A stretch of 64,000 nt of DNA from Liquidambar formosana. Lineage: Eukaryota; Streptophyta; Magnoliopsida; Saxifragales; Altingiaceae. Below are positions 43,852-55,400 of the stretch, one piece after another. Numbering within the stretch: the first letter of the stretch is position 1; the number at the start of each line of letters is the position of its first letter. Under the pieces are notes generated by a model. That model ran no database searches. It was not told the DNA's origin and was given only the letters and a program-made list of their open reading frames with translations. Position numbers and translations under genes: made by a program. The stretch lies in assembly GCA_039720395.1 (NCBI GenBank), contig CM077826.1, forward strand, positions 34,556,687 to 34,620,686. Reading direction: 5' to 3'.

Positions 43852-46800
43852 TTACTGGAATAAATGTGGGTACTTTTCTCGCATAGTTGATTCCAGCTCC
43901 CAGGTAGCTTCCTCTACTCCATGGTGGTTCCATAATACCTTAACTTGTGGGATAATCTTGTTACGCAATACTCGATCTTGGCGGTCTAGGATTTGTACTG
44001 GCTTCTCCTCATAAGACATGTCTCTTTGAATCTGAACATCCTGCCAATCAATGATAGGCGTGTGCTCCGTAATGCATTTCCTCAACATAGAAACATGGAA
44101 AACTGGGTGCATAGCTGCAAACTGTGGGGGCAATGCTATACGATAAGCAACTTCTCCTACAGGTTCAATTATCTGAAATGGGCCTATATACCGTGGGGCC
44201 AATTTTCCTTTCTTGCCAAAGCGGATTGTTCCTCTTCTTGGAGAAACTTTCTACAACACCCAATCACCAATATTGAAAATTAACTCGCGTCTACGCCTGT
44301 CAGCATATAACTTCTGACGATCCTGGGCCTTATGAAGACGTTCGCGAATAACCTTAATCTTCTCCGTGGTTTCTCTCACCAGATCTGGGCCCAATAACTT
44401 GGCATCACCCACTTCTGCCCAACATAGTGGTGATCTACAAGGACGTCCATAAAGAGCTTCAAAAGGGGCCATCCCGATGCTAGATTGATAACTGTTGTTG
44501 TAAGAGAACTCAACTAAGGCTAGATGATCAATCCAACTTCCACCAAAGTCTAAGGCACAAGCCCTCAACATATCCTCCAAGATCTGGATGGTCCTTTCAG
44601 ACTGACCATCAGTCTCAGGATGAAAAGCTGAACTCATCTGAACTTGAGTTCCCAAAGCCTCTTGTAAAGTCTTCCAAAATCGCGATGCGAATCTTGGATC
44701 TCTATCCGACACAATATGGACTGGTGCTCCATGTAATCGGACAATTTCATTGATATACAATTTAGCCAGTTTCTCCATAGAGTAGTTGGTGCGGACAGGT
44801 ATGAAATGGGCAGACTTAGTTAGTCTGTCCACTATGACCCAGATGGCATCATGTTTTTGGGGAGTGTAAGGTAGTCTCACCACAAAATCCATAGTGATAT
44901 CCTCCCATTTCCATTGAGGAATAGGTAAGGGTTGGAGTAATCCCGGCGGTTTCTTGTGTTCAGCTTTCACTACTTGACAATTCAAACATTGTGCTACATA
45001 TCGAGCAACATCTTTCTTCATTCCTCTCCACCAATATTGTCTCCTCAAGTCTTTATACATCTTATTATTACCAGGATGAATAGAAAACTTGGATCGATGT
45101 GCCACATCAAGAATTTCTTCTTTTAAAGATCTGTCATTAGGAATAGCTAATCTTCCCTTGAATCTTAAGCCAAAATCATTTCCAACTGACCATTTGTCCA
45201 CATCCTCGCCATTATTTAGGCGAATTCGAATATTGACCAATGTAGGGTCCCTCCACTGACCATCTAGGACTTTTTGTAAGATGATTGGTCTAGCCACTGC
45301 ATTATAGACACAAGCCTTCTGCTTCTTACCTCCAATACAAAGATTGTACTCACGCAGGTCTACTAATATCTTTGATTTGGCTACGACAAGATTATAAGCC
45401 ACACCTTGAGATTTCCTACTCAAGCCATCCGCCACTACATTAGCCCTACCCGGATGGTATTGTATCTCAAAGTCATAATCCTCGAGGTACTCTAACCACC
45501 GAGTTTGGCGCAAATTGAGATCCTTTTGAGTAAAGATATACTTCAAGCTTTTATGATCAGTATATACTTCAAACCTCTCCCCATATAGGTAACATCTCCA
45601 AATCTTTAAAGCAAACACCACAGCTGTCAATTCCAAATCATGGGTAGGGTAGTTCTTCTCGTGGGGTTTCAACTGCCGAGAACCATAAGCTACAACTCTG
45701 CCCTGCTGCATCAAAACGCATCCTAACCCTTTTAAGGAAGCGTCAGAATACACTGTATATGGTTCTCCACTCTGAGGTATAATCAATACCGGTGCGGTAG
45801 TTAAACATGCTTTAAGGGTATTAAATGCCTGACCACACTCTTCATCCCATACAAAGTGAACTCCCTTTTGTGTTAACCTTGTCAAAGGTGCAGCAATACT
45901 GGAGAATCCCTGTACAAATCTCCTATAGTATCCTGCTAGACCGAGGAAACTACGAATCTCGGTGACACTTCTAGGTCGTTCCCAATTTAGGATCGCCTCC
46001 ACTTTTTCAGGATCCACAGAAATCCCTGCTTCAGATACCACATGACCAAGAAATCTCACCTCACGCATCCAGAACTTGCATTTCTCTTTCTTAGCATATA
46101 ACCTATGCTCTCTCAACAACTGCAAGGCTATACGCAAATGTGTCTCATGTTCCTCCGGGGTTCGTGAGTAAATCAGAATATCGTCTATGAACACCACTAT
46201 AAACTGATCGAGATAGGGGTAAAAAATCCTATTCATTAGATCCATGAATGCTGCGGGTGCATTAGTTAACCCAAAAGGCATCACAGTGAACTCGTAGTGT
46301 CCATAGCGAGCATTAAATGCCGTTTTCTTAACATCATCATCCTTGATCAATAGCTGATGATAACCGGATCGAAGGTCGATCTTGGAGAAAATACAAGACC
46401 CTCTAAGTTGGTCAAATAAATCATCTATACGAGGTAGAGGGTACTTGTTCTTGATAGTTACCCGATTCAGCTGTCGATAATCTATACATAGCCTCAGAGT
46501 ACCATCCTTCTTTTTCACGAATAAAACAGGTGCTCCCCACGGGGAGACACTAGGTCGAATGAATCCTTTACTCTTAAGCTCATTCAATTGAGTCTTCAAC
46601 TCTCTCAATTCTGCTGGTGCCATCCGATAGGGAGTAATAGAGATAGGAGATGTGCCGGGATACACCTCAATGGCAAACTCAACCTCCCTCCTTGGAGGTA
46701 AACCCAGTAGGTCATCTGGAAAGACATCTGGAAACTCCTGTACTACTGGAATGAAAGTCGGATGCACCTTATTCTGTCCATCACCACGGATGCTTGCTAG

Positions 46801-48579
46801 AAAACTTACATATCCTGCAGACTTGATGCGGGAAATAGGTAAGTCCAGTACAGTATCTGGTAAGGGAATATATTTATCCCCATAGAAAGAAAACGAGATT
46901 CCTTCAGGAGAACAGAATGACACCTTTTTGGAGTAACAATCCATCACTGCTTGATTGGATGACAACCAATCCATACCCAGGATTACATCATATCCTGTCA
47001 TTTCTAGGACGACCAAGTCTACTGACAACTCTTGTCCCGAAATTACCAAGCAACAAGATTTACAAATGCTTGCCGTGCTACATGAGTTCTCGAAAGGTGT
47101 ATCTACTTCTAGTACATACCCCAGAGGTTCTGCCTTTAATCCCAAGGCTTTTGCAAAAGATTCAGAAATAAATGAATGAGTAGAACCGGAATCAAATAAT
47201 ATCTTGGCACAAGAATTATGCACCAGAAATATACCTTCCACTACAGCATTCGATGCTCCCTCTACGGGTCGGGTCATAGCATAGGCTCTTCCACGACCAC
47301 GATCTCCTTGATTTCTGCCTCTACTTTGGCGAGACTGACCTCGCTGTCCATATCCCTGTCCAGACTGTTGTCCATACCCCTGTGGCTGTTGAGTGGGTTG
47401 GTCATATTGTTGTTGACCAAAGAATTGTGGTGCTTGATATTGTTGGCGTTGGGAATAGGGGGAGGATGATTGAACTCCTTGTCCAGTTTGATATTGAGGG
47501 TAGTGGTAAGAAGATTGAGAAGAACCACTAGTGTACTGTGGAGATTCAGATAGTTGGGGTTGCACTCCGATTAGAAGGGGGCAATTAGGGCGAATATGAC
47601 CTTTCTGTTTACACAGATAGCAAACCTTGGGGTTTCCACTACTCCCACTGCTACTCCCACTGCTTTGACTACCCGATTGTTTGAATTGCTGGCCTCTAGG
47701 ACGGAGATAGTTCGAACTACCCCCTCCCTGTGGCTTCTTGCCAATTCCACTAGAACTCCCCTTCTGAGATTTCTGGTTATTCTTCTTCTGTTCTCTGGCC
47801 TCATCCTTGGCCTTCCAGTGTTCCTCAGCCTGCCTCCCTATCAAAAGGGCTTTATCCAAAATTGAAGAGAAATTGTTAATCTGGTGAGGAACCACCATTC
47901 TACTATTGTAGGGGTTCAATCCCATCTCAAACTTTCGACAAAGTGCTGGTTGATCCGCCATAAGGGATGGTACGAAAATGCACAATTCTTGGAACTTGTT
48001 GACATATTCATCGATGCTCAGGTTCCCTTGCTCCAGCTTCATAAACTCCTTCATCTGTTTATTTATATATGATTGTGGGTAGAATTCGTTATTGAACAAA
48101 TCCTCAAAATTTTCCCACAACATATATTCATTTTCCCCAGTTGGCTTCACTCTTTCCCACCAGTTATCTGCCATGCCCTTCAACAAATACGCAGCAAACT
48201 CCACCTTATACTGTTCAGGAGTAGCCACAATAGTTAAAGCCTTCTTGACTTGCTTCAACCACATTTCAGCAATCGCTGGATTCCTCTCCCCTTCATAAGT
48301 TGGGGGTTTCATATGCATAAAGGCTTTATACGCATTAGCCTTCATCATATAGTCTCCCACAGGCGGGAGTGGTGCCTGGGGTTGTGGTATTTGGTTCTGA
48401 GCCATCGTAGCTTGAAGGCCCTGTATTGCAGCTACCAACTGATTCAATATATCAGGTTGTTCTGGTTGTGGTACATTCTCATGTACAGGTGGTGCCCCAA
48501 TTGGAATTTCATCTTCTGGTTCAGGGTGTGGAGCGGCTCCAGCCCTACCCCGACCTCTTCCTCGACGTCCACGTCGCAT
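43852..48579 (-). pseudogene. gag-pol: gag-pol of the Tekay-like chromovirus (one nonsense codon)
   Basis: ATG 48579 begins [14 protein letters not shown]. Domains with approximate residues: gag (80-250), CCHC knuckle [14 protein letters not shown] (about 320), aspartic protease [11 protein letters not shown] (about 460), RT with FIDDILIYS (about 796), RNase H from [10 protein letters not shown] (about 943), integrase HHCC from [11 protein letters not shown] (about 1165), and DDE residues in ITMDFV, VSDRD and GQSERTIQ (about 1230, 1293, 1327). TAG at 44251-44253 interrupts the integrase C-terminus (GDWVL*KVSPRRG). The remaining frame LAPRYIGPF ... WNHHGVEEATWELESTMREKYPHLF ends at 43852 in a chromodomain-like motif of the Tekay type. 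Apart from that stop the polyprotein appears intact, so read-through or a recent mutation is possible. Confidence 0.94.
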
Positions 48580-48779
48580 TCTAAAAATATATATATATAG
48601 GTTATATTCAACCAAAATATCTTTCACAACTTAATCATAAAAGGTTTCACTAATCGGGAATTTTTAACGCGATGCTAATGATGCGTATGTATGTTCCTTT
48701 TCCATGAATGAACCCAATGCATAACCATGCATGCACACACAAAATATGACGTAATAGCACCCATACGGATCTAATAGCC

Positions 48780-48792
48780 AGCTCTGATACCA
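48780..48792 (-). other. Primer-binding site of the Tekay-like element
   Basis: Minus strand TGGTATCAGAGCT, seven bases from the LTR boundary, initiator-Met-tRNA type. Confidence 0.85.
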
Positions 48793-48799
48793 AAAAGAC

Positions 48800-50769
48800 T
48801 GTCACGACCCGGAAATAGGCTATGACGTGTCAATAGAGAGAAGAATAAATGAAATGAGGTTCAAGGATGGTTTATAATAAAAGTTATAGCTTTATAAAAT
48901 ATTTTTAGAAAATCCGGCATGGTCCTGTCTGAAAATAGGACATACCAAGTTCTCGACAGTTTAAACCTGTTCAATTTAAAATCAAAATCAATCAACCATC
49001 CACACAGGTAATTAAAATAAGCTGGCATACTAGTTCCCACAGAGTCCTATTGTCAATACAGGCAGTATATAATACAATAAGTCGGTCTGAACAATATACA
49101 GGCTATAAAAATTTCAAAATGCGTCTCCACACCATCCACAATGCTATGCTTATTCTAAGTTTGATGTAATGCCTCCTCATAAGAGTCATCCCTACTTTGC
49201 TCAAAGTCTGCAAAAGGGTATTAAAAAAAATAGGCGTGAGTATAAACTCAGTAGAATACATTTTTCAAAGTTGTATATCAAGGTTTTAAAACCATTATAA
49301 ACAAATAAGTAAGGTGAGATAACAAAAGGTTACATATCACAGTTTAAAATAGGTATAGGAGAGCCTGAAAATTAATCCTAACAATAATCCATCATATCTG
49401 GCAATCCATATCATCAGTCTTTCAAACTGAATAATCCTCCCCAGGTCATATGGGGCCCTCGCGCGCGGAAATAAGAGGAAACACGGCAAGACATCCCTAT
49501 CTGGGACCGCAGTAACCTCAAGAGAAAACACAGCAAGACATCCCTATATGGGACCGCAGTAACCTCAATTCGGGCACATAACCCAGGACTATAGGATAGG
49601 AAGACACGGCACGATGTCCCGTTCCTTTGGGACCGCAGTAATCCTGTCTCCAGTAGCCCTCATCACCTTATCCATATCATTACCACTTTTCTTTTCATTT
49701 ATTAACTTCATAATTCCCACAAAAACCAGAAAATTATATATATTTTCCAAAAACCACATAGTAAGTTTATTCCTTGAAAACCACATAAGATAACTTCATA
49801 AATCATGATAATCATTTCCCAACCATTTTCCAAGTAATGGTTTCAAAAACATTTATATAAAAGTGACCCCTAAATAGTCAATAGCAAGAATTTAACAAAT
49901 GGGTTTTCAAAATCAACCCATTGTTCCCCAAATCATGTGAGGGTATGTAAAATAACACAAATATAGTGAAATAGGGTATAAAACAAAACCCTAACTTCCC
50001 AAATCTATGAATTTTTAAGAAATTCAAACCCCAATCCCATGTAAACATGTATTACATCATGTAATCATGCAAAAACCCATGATAATATACCAAATCACGC
50101 ATACAATGGTCTACAACCATGAAAAATGCACCTACCTCTCAAATGATAGCTAGAAACGTGAATCTAAGGGTGCACATGCGTAGATCAAGGTGGAAATCAC
50201 AAGATTGGAGCTCCGTGAGGTCGCGTGCTTCGCCGTCGGCCTCTCCTTTCTCCCCGCCACTCTCCTTCTCTTTCTCTCTCTCTCACTCTTCCTCTTGGCT
50301 GAGAAGAATGGGTAGAAACCCCTCAAGGGTCGTGTTTATAGAGGAGGTATAAGTGAGGGGCATAACAGTCTTTTTACGCCATAAAAATCTTGTTTTTCAG
50401 CAAAATCGCACGTTTTAGCCGACTATAATGAGTTATAGTCGACTAAAACTCCCCATAAATAGTATCATAACATTCTGCCTGACAATATAGTCGACTATAA
50501 GTTCCTATAGTCAGCTAAATTGCTCAACAGGCATAAAATAAATTCTGCCTGACAATATAGTCGACTATAAGTCCGTATAGTCAGCTAAATTACTCAGCAT
50601 ACAAAAAAAGAAGTATGTAGCTCATTCTACCTAACAATATAGTCGACTATAAATTCCTTTAGTCAACTAAATTGTTCAACATGCACAAAAAGAAGTGTGT
50701 GGCTCACCAAACTCTACTCTATCACTTTCCAACCCAAAATTCTTATCAATCAAACCTTGAGTCCTCACA
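48800..50769 (-). mobile_element. 5' LTR of the Tekay-like element
   Basis: Near-identical to 41831-43800, including the three TATAGTCGACTATA palindromes and the TATA box. One difference turns the ttatagtcaac of the 3' copy into ttatagtcgac, making a further better palindrome. Confidence 0.95.
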
Positions 50770-50889
50770 TCACCTTATGCATATCTCAGCATTTGTTCCA
50801 AGGACTTGGAATATCGGCCGGCCAAAATGGATTGTTTCTAGTCTTTCAGTTCTATTCACTCTGCGAATAGAGCTGAAAGAAGGGGCAAC
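50770..50889 (+). other. 3' tail of Tat element B with polypurine tract
   Basis: Resumes element B after the Tekay insertion (first five bases are its duplication). GAAAGAAGGGGC at 50874-50885 just before TGTTAACACCCC is the likely polypurine tract; a tctttcag...ctgaaaga pair flanks a short hairpin. Confidence 0.75.
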
Positions 50890-52297
50890 TGTTAACACCC
50901 CATTTTGTACCGCCTAAATATTTCGAATCCACCCTTTTAAGCCCGGTGATGAAGGGTAGCCCAACTTGAAATGACTAACAAGTGATCTCCAAAGAGCTGA
51001 TGTGGTCGCAGCTGCAGCCTGGCCCAAAGAAGCCCAGCCCATTACCTTGTGCGTACGCACCTTTAATTTGTGCGTACGCACCTTACATTTATGCGTACGC
51101 ATGTCAATATTCCAGTATTCGAATTTTTCCCCCCATTTCCCCTGTTGCCTTATATGGATGGAGCCTACTGCACATCCAGCCTGTGACGGCTGAGAACCAG
51201 AGAAACCCTAGTTCCTTACCCCAAAACCCTAATTCTTCGCCTATAAAAGGACCACTTCCGCATCAAATGAGGGGGGCTTGGCCACCACCACTTTGAAAGC
51301 TCCACAAAACCCTAAGGACACTTAACCTAAAACTAAAAAGGCGGCGGCTACGATTACGGAGGCTCGAAGGAGAGATTCTTGTTAGTGCATTCATTGGGAT
51401 TCACCCAAAACCTGAGGGTAATGTCTTTTATGATTCAGTTCTTTGAATGTTAGAATAATCACTAATTATTCCTCCAAGTATATTTTCTATCATGCGTATT
51501 TTATTTGAATGCCGTGATTTCAGATTTATTCAAGTGCTTTCAATCAAATGTTGCATGACCGGATCTACACTTTATATTATGTTCTAGCATGTTTAGTATC
51601 ATTTAAATATGTCTTTGCATGTTAATCGATGTAATGTTTAAAGTGCATAAATTCGCGGTTAGATTCAGGGTGTGATAATGACATGATAGGATATTTGCAT
51701 GTAATTAGGGTTCTGTAATCTGGATTAAAATAGCATGTGCAATTTCAGCATGTTTTCTGTTATTTTCGAATCTGCCATGAAATGTGCGTACGTATAAATT
51801 AAAGGTGCGTACGCACCTTGTGTTTGTGCGTACACATATCTATGATGCTGTGCTAACCCATTTTTGCAGGCAGCGATAAATCCTTCTTCTTTTCTTCTTT
51901 CACAGCCACTGTTTATTCTGCGCACCAATTTTATTTTCTGTTTAGTTATTTATTTATATATTTTTATTCACATAATGTCATCCTGTGTGCCATTTGTTGT
52001 TTGAGATATCTGTCGCATGAATAGGGGTTGAACCCAATTGATCTTTCTCGTTAATTAAAGCCAATAAAATGCGTGTGGAGGCCGGATTCAGCCGGGCGTT
52101 GTCGGGTGCCTAACACCTTCCCGACGACGTACCTTAACTCCGAACCTTGATTCTCTTGGTAATGACGAGTGGGCCTCTTGCTAGGGGTCAATCGGTTCCC
52201 GGGGCCCAACCGGGTGGCGACTCCCTCTCCGCCCTAATCACACCCGTGGTTAGCGGCGTACTCCCGAGCCGGCGTGGTTCAGGACGCGGCGCTCACA
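50890..52297 (+). mobile_element. 3' LTR of Tat element B
   Basis: 1408 bp, about seven substitutions against 27588-28995 and no indel. Palindromes at 51050-51059, 51071-51080, 51092-51101 and 51806-51815. Followed by the duplication atagg. Confidence 0.96.
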
Positions 52298-52440
52298 ATA
52301 GGTTCAAGCTCAGGTGGAACCGAATATTCAAAATTGGCCTCTTTAACGAACAACAAATACATCTTCTTACATTCCTCGGCTTCTTCTAAAAATTCAACCA
52401 TTGATAGAAAGCTATTTCCCTCCCCTTTTGAAGGCTTAGG
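52298..52440 (-). pseudogene. pol: Pre-RT fragment of chromovirus E
   Basis: Minus frame KPSKGEGNSFLSMVEFLEE ... ANFEYSVPPELEP. It joins the protease-side fragment across insertion D (shared ttagg) and the RT fragment across element B (shared atagg), in frame at both junctions, so it is the linker between protease and RT of E. Confidence 0.8.
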
Positions 52441-55400
52441 TGTCACGCCCCAAAAATAGCCTTGCTTAAGCCTAGTGAAGTAGTGACAGCTCAAAACCTT
52501 ATCCATTCATCTTCTAAGTGACACCTTGTTGACAAATATTACGTTACATAAATATAAATTTCATTATTACCTCATTTGCTAAATTATAATTATTACAATC
52601 ATCATTGTTTGATATTAAATCACATATGTCAACTTATCAAAACAAAACAACTATCAAGTTAGAAAAATATGCTCCTCTATTCATGTCTTCTCAACAGCTC
52701 ACAAATTTCTAGATCCTGAAAAATAATTTTTAATAAAAGAGTGAGCAAACCACGACTCAGTGAGATAATTCATCCATGAATGCTTAACATTAGTATACAA
52801 CAACTCATCTTACATTTAATAGTATTTCTGTAACATCTCATACTACAATGATGTTAATAGCACTTCTTAAAATTTATGCACTCAAGCATATAAAATTTGC
52901 ACATACCTATACCTCTGTTGCCTGCTGCAACCTGCAAAAACAATCATAGCATACCTGTCTGCTCATACAGGATATACTATCTACGACTACAGCACACATT
53001 GCTCATCATGTGTGTATACTAACCCACTGGCCTCTTGCCCTAAAAAATGGAGTAGCATATTAGTGCACTAACTGCAAGGCTTTCTCAACCCGGTTGTCTC
53101 ATCTCAACATCTCAACATTTCAATCTCAATTACAAGTATAAGCAACTTCACATAAACATGTCACAAAATAGATTTACACATGCTTGTTTCTCATCTCAAC
53201 ATCTTAATCTCAATTACAAGTATAAGCATTCAACTTCACATAAACAGATCACTGAATAACTTGATACATGTTTGTACATGCATTAATAATCATATTGTTT
53301 AACATATGGATGCTAATATCATGCACGTACACTAGTTAATCTCAATAATATTTCAATATCCAATTATGAATATGAATTATTATTCATATTATGCTCTACC
53401 ACCATTAACAATCTTAATCAAACTACTCAATATAAATCTTAAAGCCAAATATTCAGTTTGGGGAAATTTTGGAATTTTTCATAAGTTTAGGGGGGCTATA
53501 TTGCAAATATAAAAATATGAGGACTATGATGACATCATAAAAATATTAATAAAAAGTCCCTGAAGTGTTCTACTTCTCATAAAAATTGCATAGGATCGAA
53601 CAAAACTCAATTTGGAATCTATTTGAGCTATTTTTAGTAAGTAGGAGTAAAATGGTCATTTTACACGTGAATAAAATAATACCTAAAATTAAAACATCCA
53701 TTTTGCCTCAAAAATACTCTTATGTGAACTTTTTTTATATGAATCCAATGGTTCAATTCGTAACTCAATCAGAATTCTATACACTTTGTTTGAGCTAGTC
53801 AAAGTTTGAAAACAAACTACACAAAAGGGTTAAAGTCTCCTAATTTTTGAAACCCGTGTTATCATACTCATATGGTTACAAAATTATAAACATAAGTTTC
53901 TAGTATTTTTATAAGACTTTTAAAAATATTTTCAGCACCTAATAAAGGCCCCTGTCACGACCCAAAAATAGGCTATAACGTGTCAACAGAAAGAATAATA
54001 AATAAAATGAAGTTCAAGGATGGTTTATAATAAAAATTATAGCTTTATAAAATATTTTTAGCAAATCCGGCATAGTCCTGTCTGAAAATAGGACATACCA
54101 AGTCCTCGACAGTTTAAACCTGTTCAATTTAAAATCAAAATCATTCAACCATCTACAACAGGTAATTAAATTAAGCTGGCATATTAGTTCCCACAAAGTT
54201 TTATTGTCAATACAAGCAGTGTATAATACAATAAGTCTGTCTAAATAATATACAAGCCATAAAATTGTAAAATGCAACTGCATAACATCCATAATGCAAT
54301 GCATGTGCTAAGTCCAATGTGATGCCTCCTCATAAGAGTCATCCTTACTTTGCTCAAAGTTTGCAAAAGGTTTTGAAAATAGGCATGAGTATAAACTCAG
54401 TAGGATACATTTTTCAAAATTGTATATTAAGGTTTTAAAACCATTATGAACAATTAAATAAAATGATATAATAAGGGGTTGCATATCACAATTTTAAAAT
54501 AAGTACAGGAAAACATGAAAATCATTCATAACATAAATCCGCCATATCTGGCAATTCACAACATCATCAGTCTTTCAAACTGAATAATCCTCCCCAGGTC
54601 ATGCGGGGCCCTCGAGCGCGGAAATGAGAGGAAACACTATAGATCCCTACATGGGTCCAGAAAGTAACTTCATCTTGAGGAAACACTATGAATCCTACAT
54701 GGATCCAGAAAGTAACCTCATTTCGGGAACACTACGGTCATTAAGACCGGAATGTACCCCTTATCATCACATCCATTTTTATTTATAATTTTAGAAAAAT
54801 GGGTTTCCAACACTTATATAAAAATGACCCTTAAATAGTCCATTACAAGGATTTAACAAATAGGTTTTCAAAATCAACCCATTGTATTCCAAATCATGTG
54901 AGGGTATGCAAAACAACACCAATATAACTAAATAGGGTATAAAACAAAACCCTAATTTCTCAAATATATGAATTTCTAAGAAATTTAAACCCCAATCCCA
55001 TGTAAAGCTGTGTCATATCATGTAAACATGCTAAAAAACCCATAATAATATACCAAATCATGCATACAATGGTTTACAACCATGAAAAATGTACCTACCT
55101 CTGAAATGGTAGCTAGAAACGTGAATCTAAGGGTGTACACATGTAGATCGGGGTGGAAATCACAAGATCCATGCGTTGTGGGGTCGGACCCGAGCTCCCG
55201 TGGTTACGTTCCTCACCGTCGAGCTCTTCTTTCTCTCTCTCTTTTTTTTTTCTCTCTCTCTTTCTCCTCTCTTTCCTTTTCTGCCGAAAAGTTGGTAAGA
55301 AACCCATTAGGAATGGGTTTAATAAGGGAAATTGGGGTAAAATCGTCAAACAAGCCTTTTTAAAACTGTCTGCCGACACTTTCCGACGGTTGACAAGTAT

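Larger units (their letters stand above)
41831..50769 (-). mobile_element. Complete Tekay/Del-like chromovirus nested in Tat element B
   Basis: 8939 bp. LTRs 41831-43800 (3') and 48800-50769 (5') are both 1970 bp and differ at about four positions by eye. The exact 5-bp duplication tcacc is at 41826-41830 and 50770-50774. It has PBS, a gag-pol frame with one stop, a polypurine tract at 43801-43814, and a chromodomain-like C-terminus. It sits between the 51-bp repeat and the polypurine tract of element B. Confidence 0.96.
27588..52297 (+). mobile_element. Complete Tat-lineage element B (24.7 kb with nested Tekay)
   Basis: LTRs at 27588-28995 and 50890-52297 are both 1408 bp and differ at about seven positions by eye. 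The flanking 5-bp duplication atagg is at 27583-27587 and 52298-52302. Order: 5' LTR, PBS, leader, gag-protease-G-patch, RT, RNase H, second RNase H, integrase, antisense gene B2, antisense gene B1, a 51-bp tandem repeat, polypurine tract, 3' LTR. Without the 8.9-kb Tekay insertion it would be about 15.8 kb. gag-pol has a frameshift and two nonsense codons; the antisense genes are open. Confidence 0.95.

Noticed and set aside
54014..54304. 96-aa minus frame in solo LTR D2
   Set aside because: The corresponding region of the related Tekay-like LTR is non-coding and the frame is not kept there.
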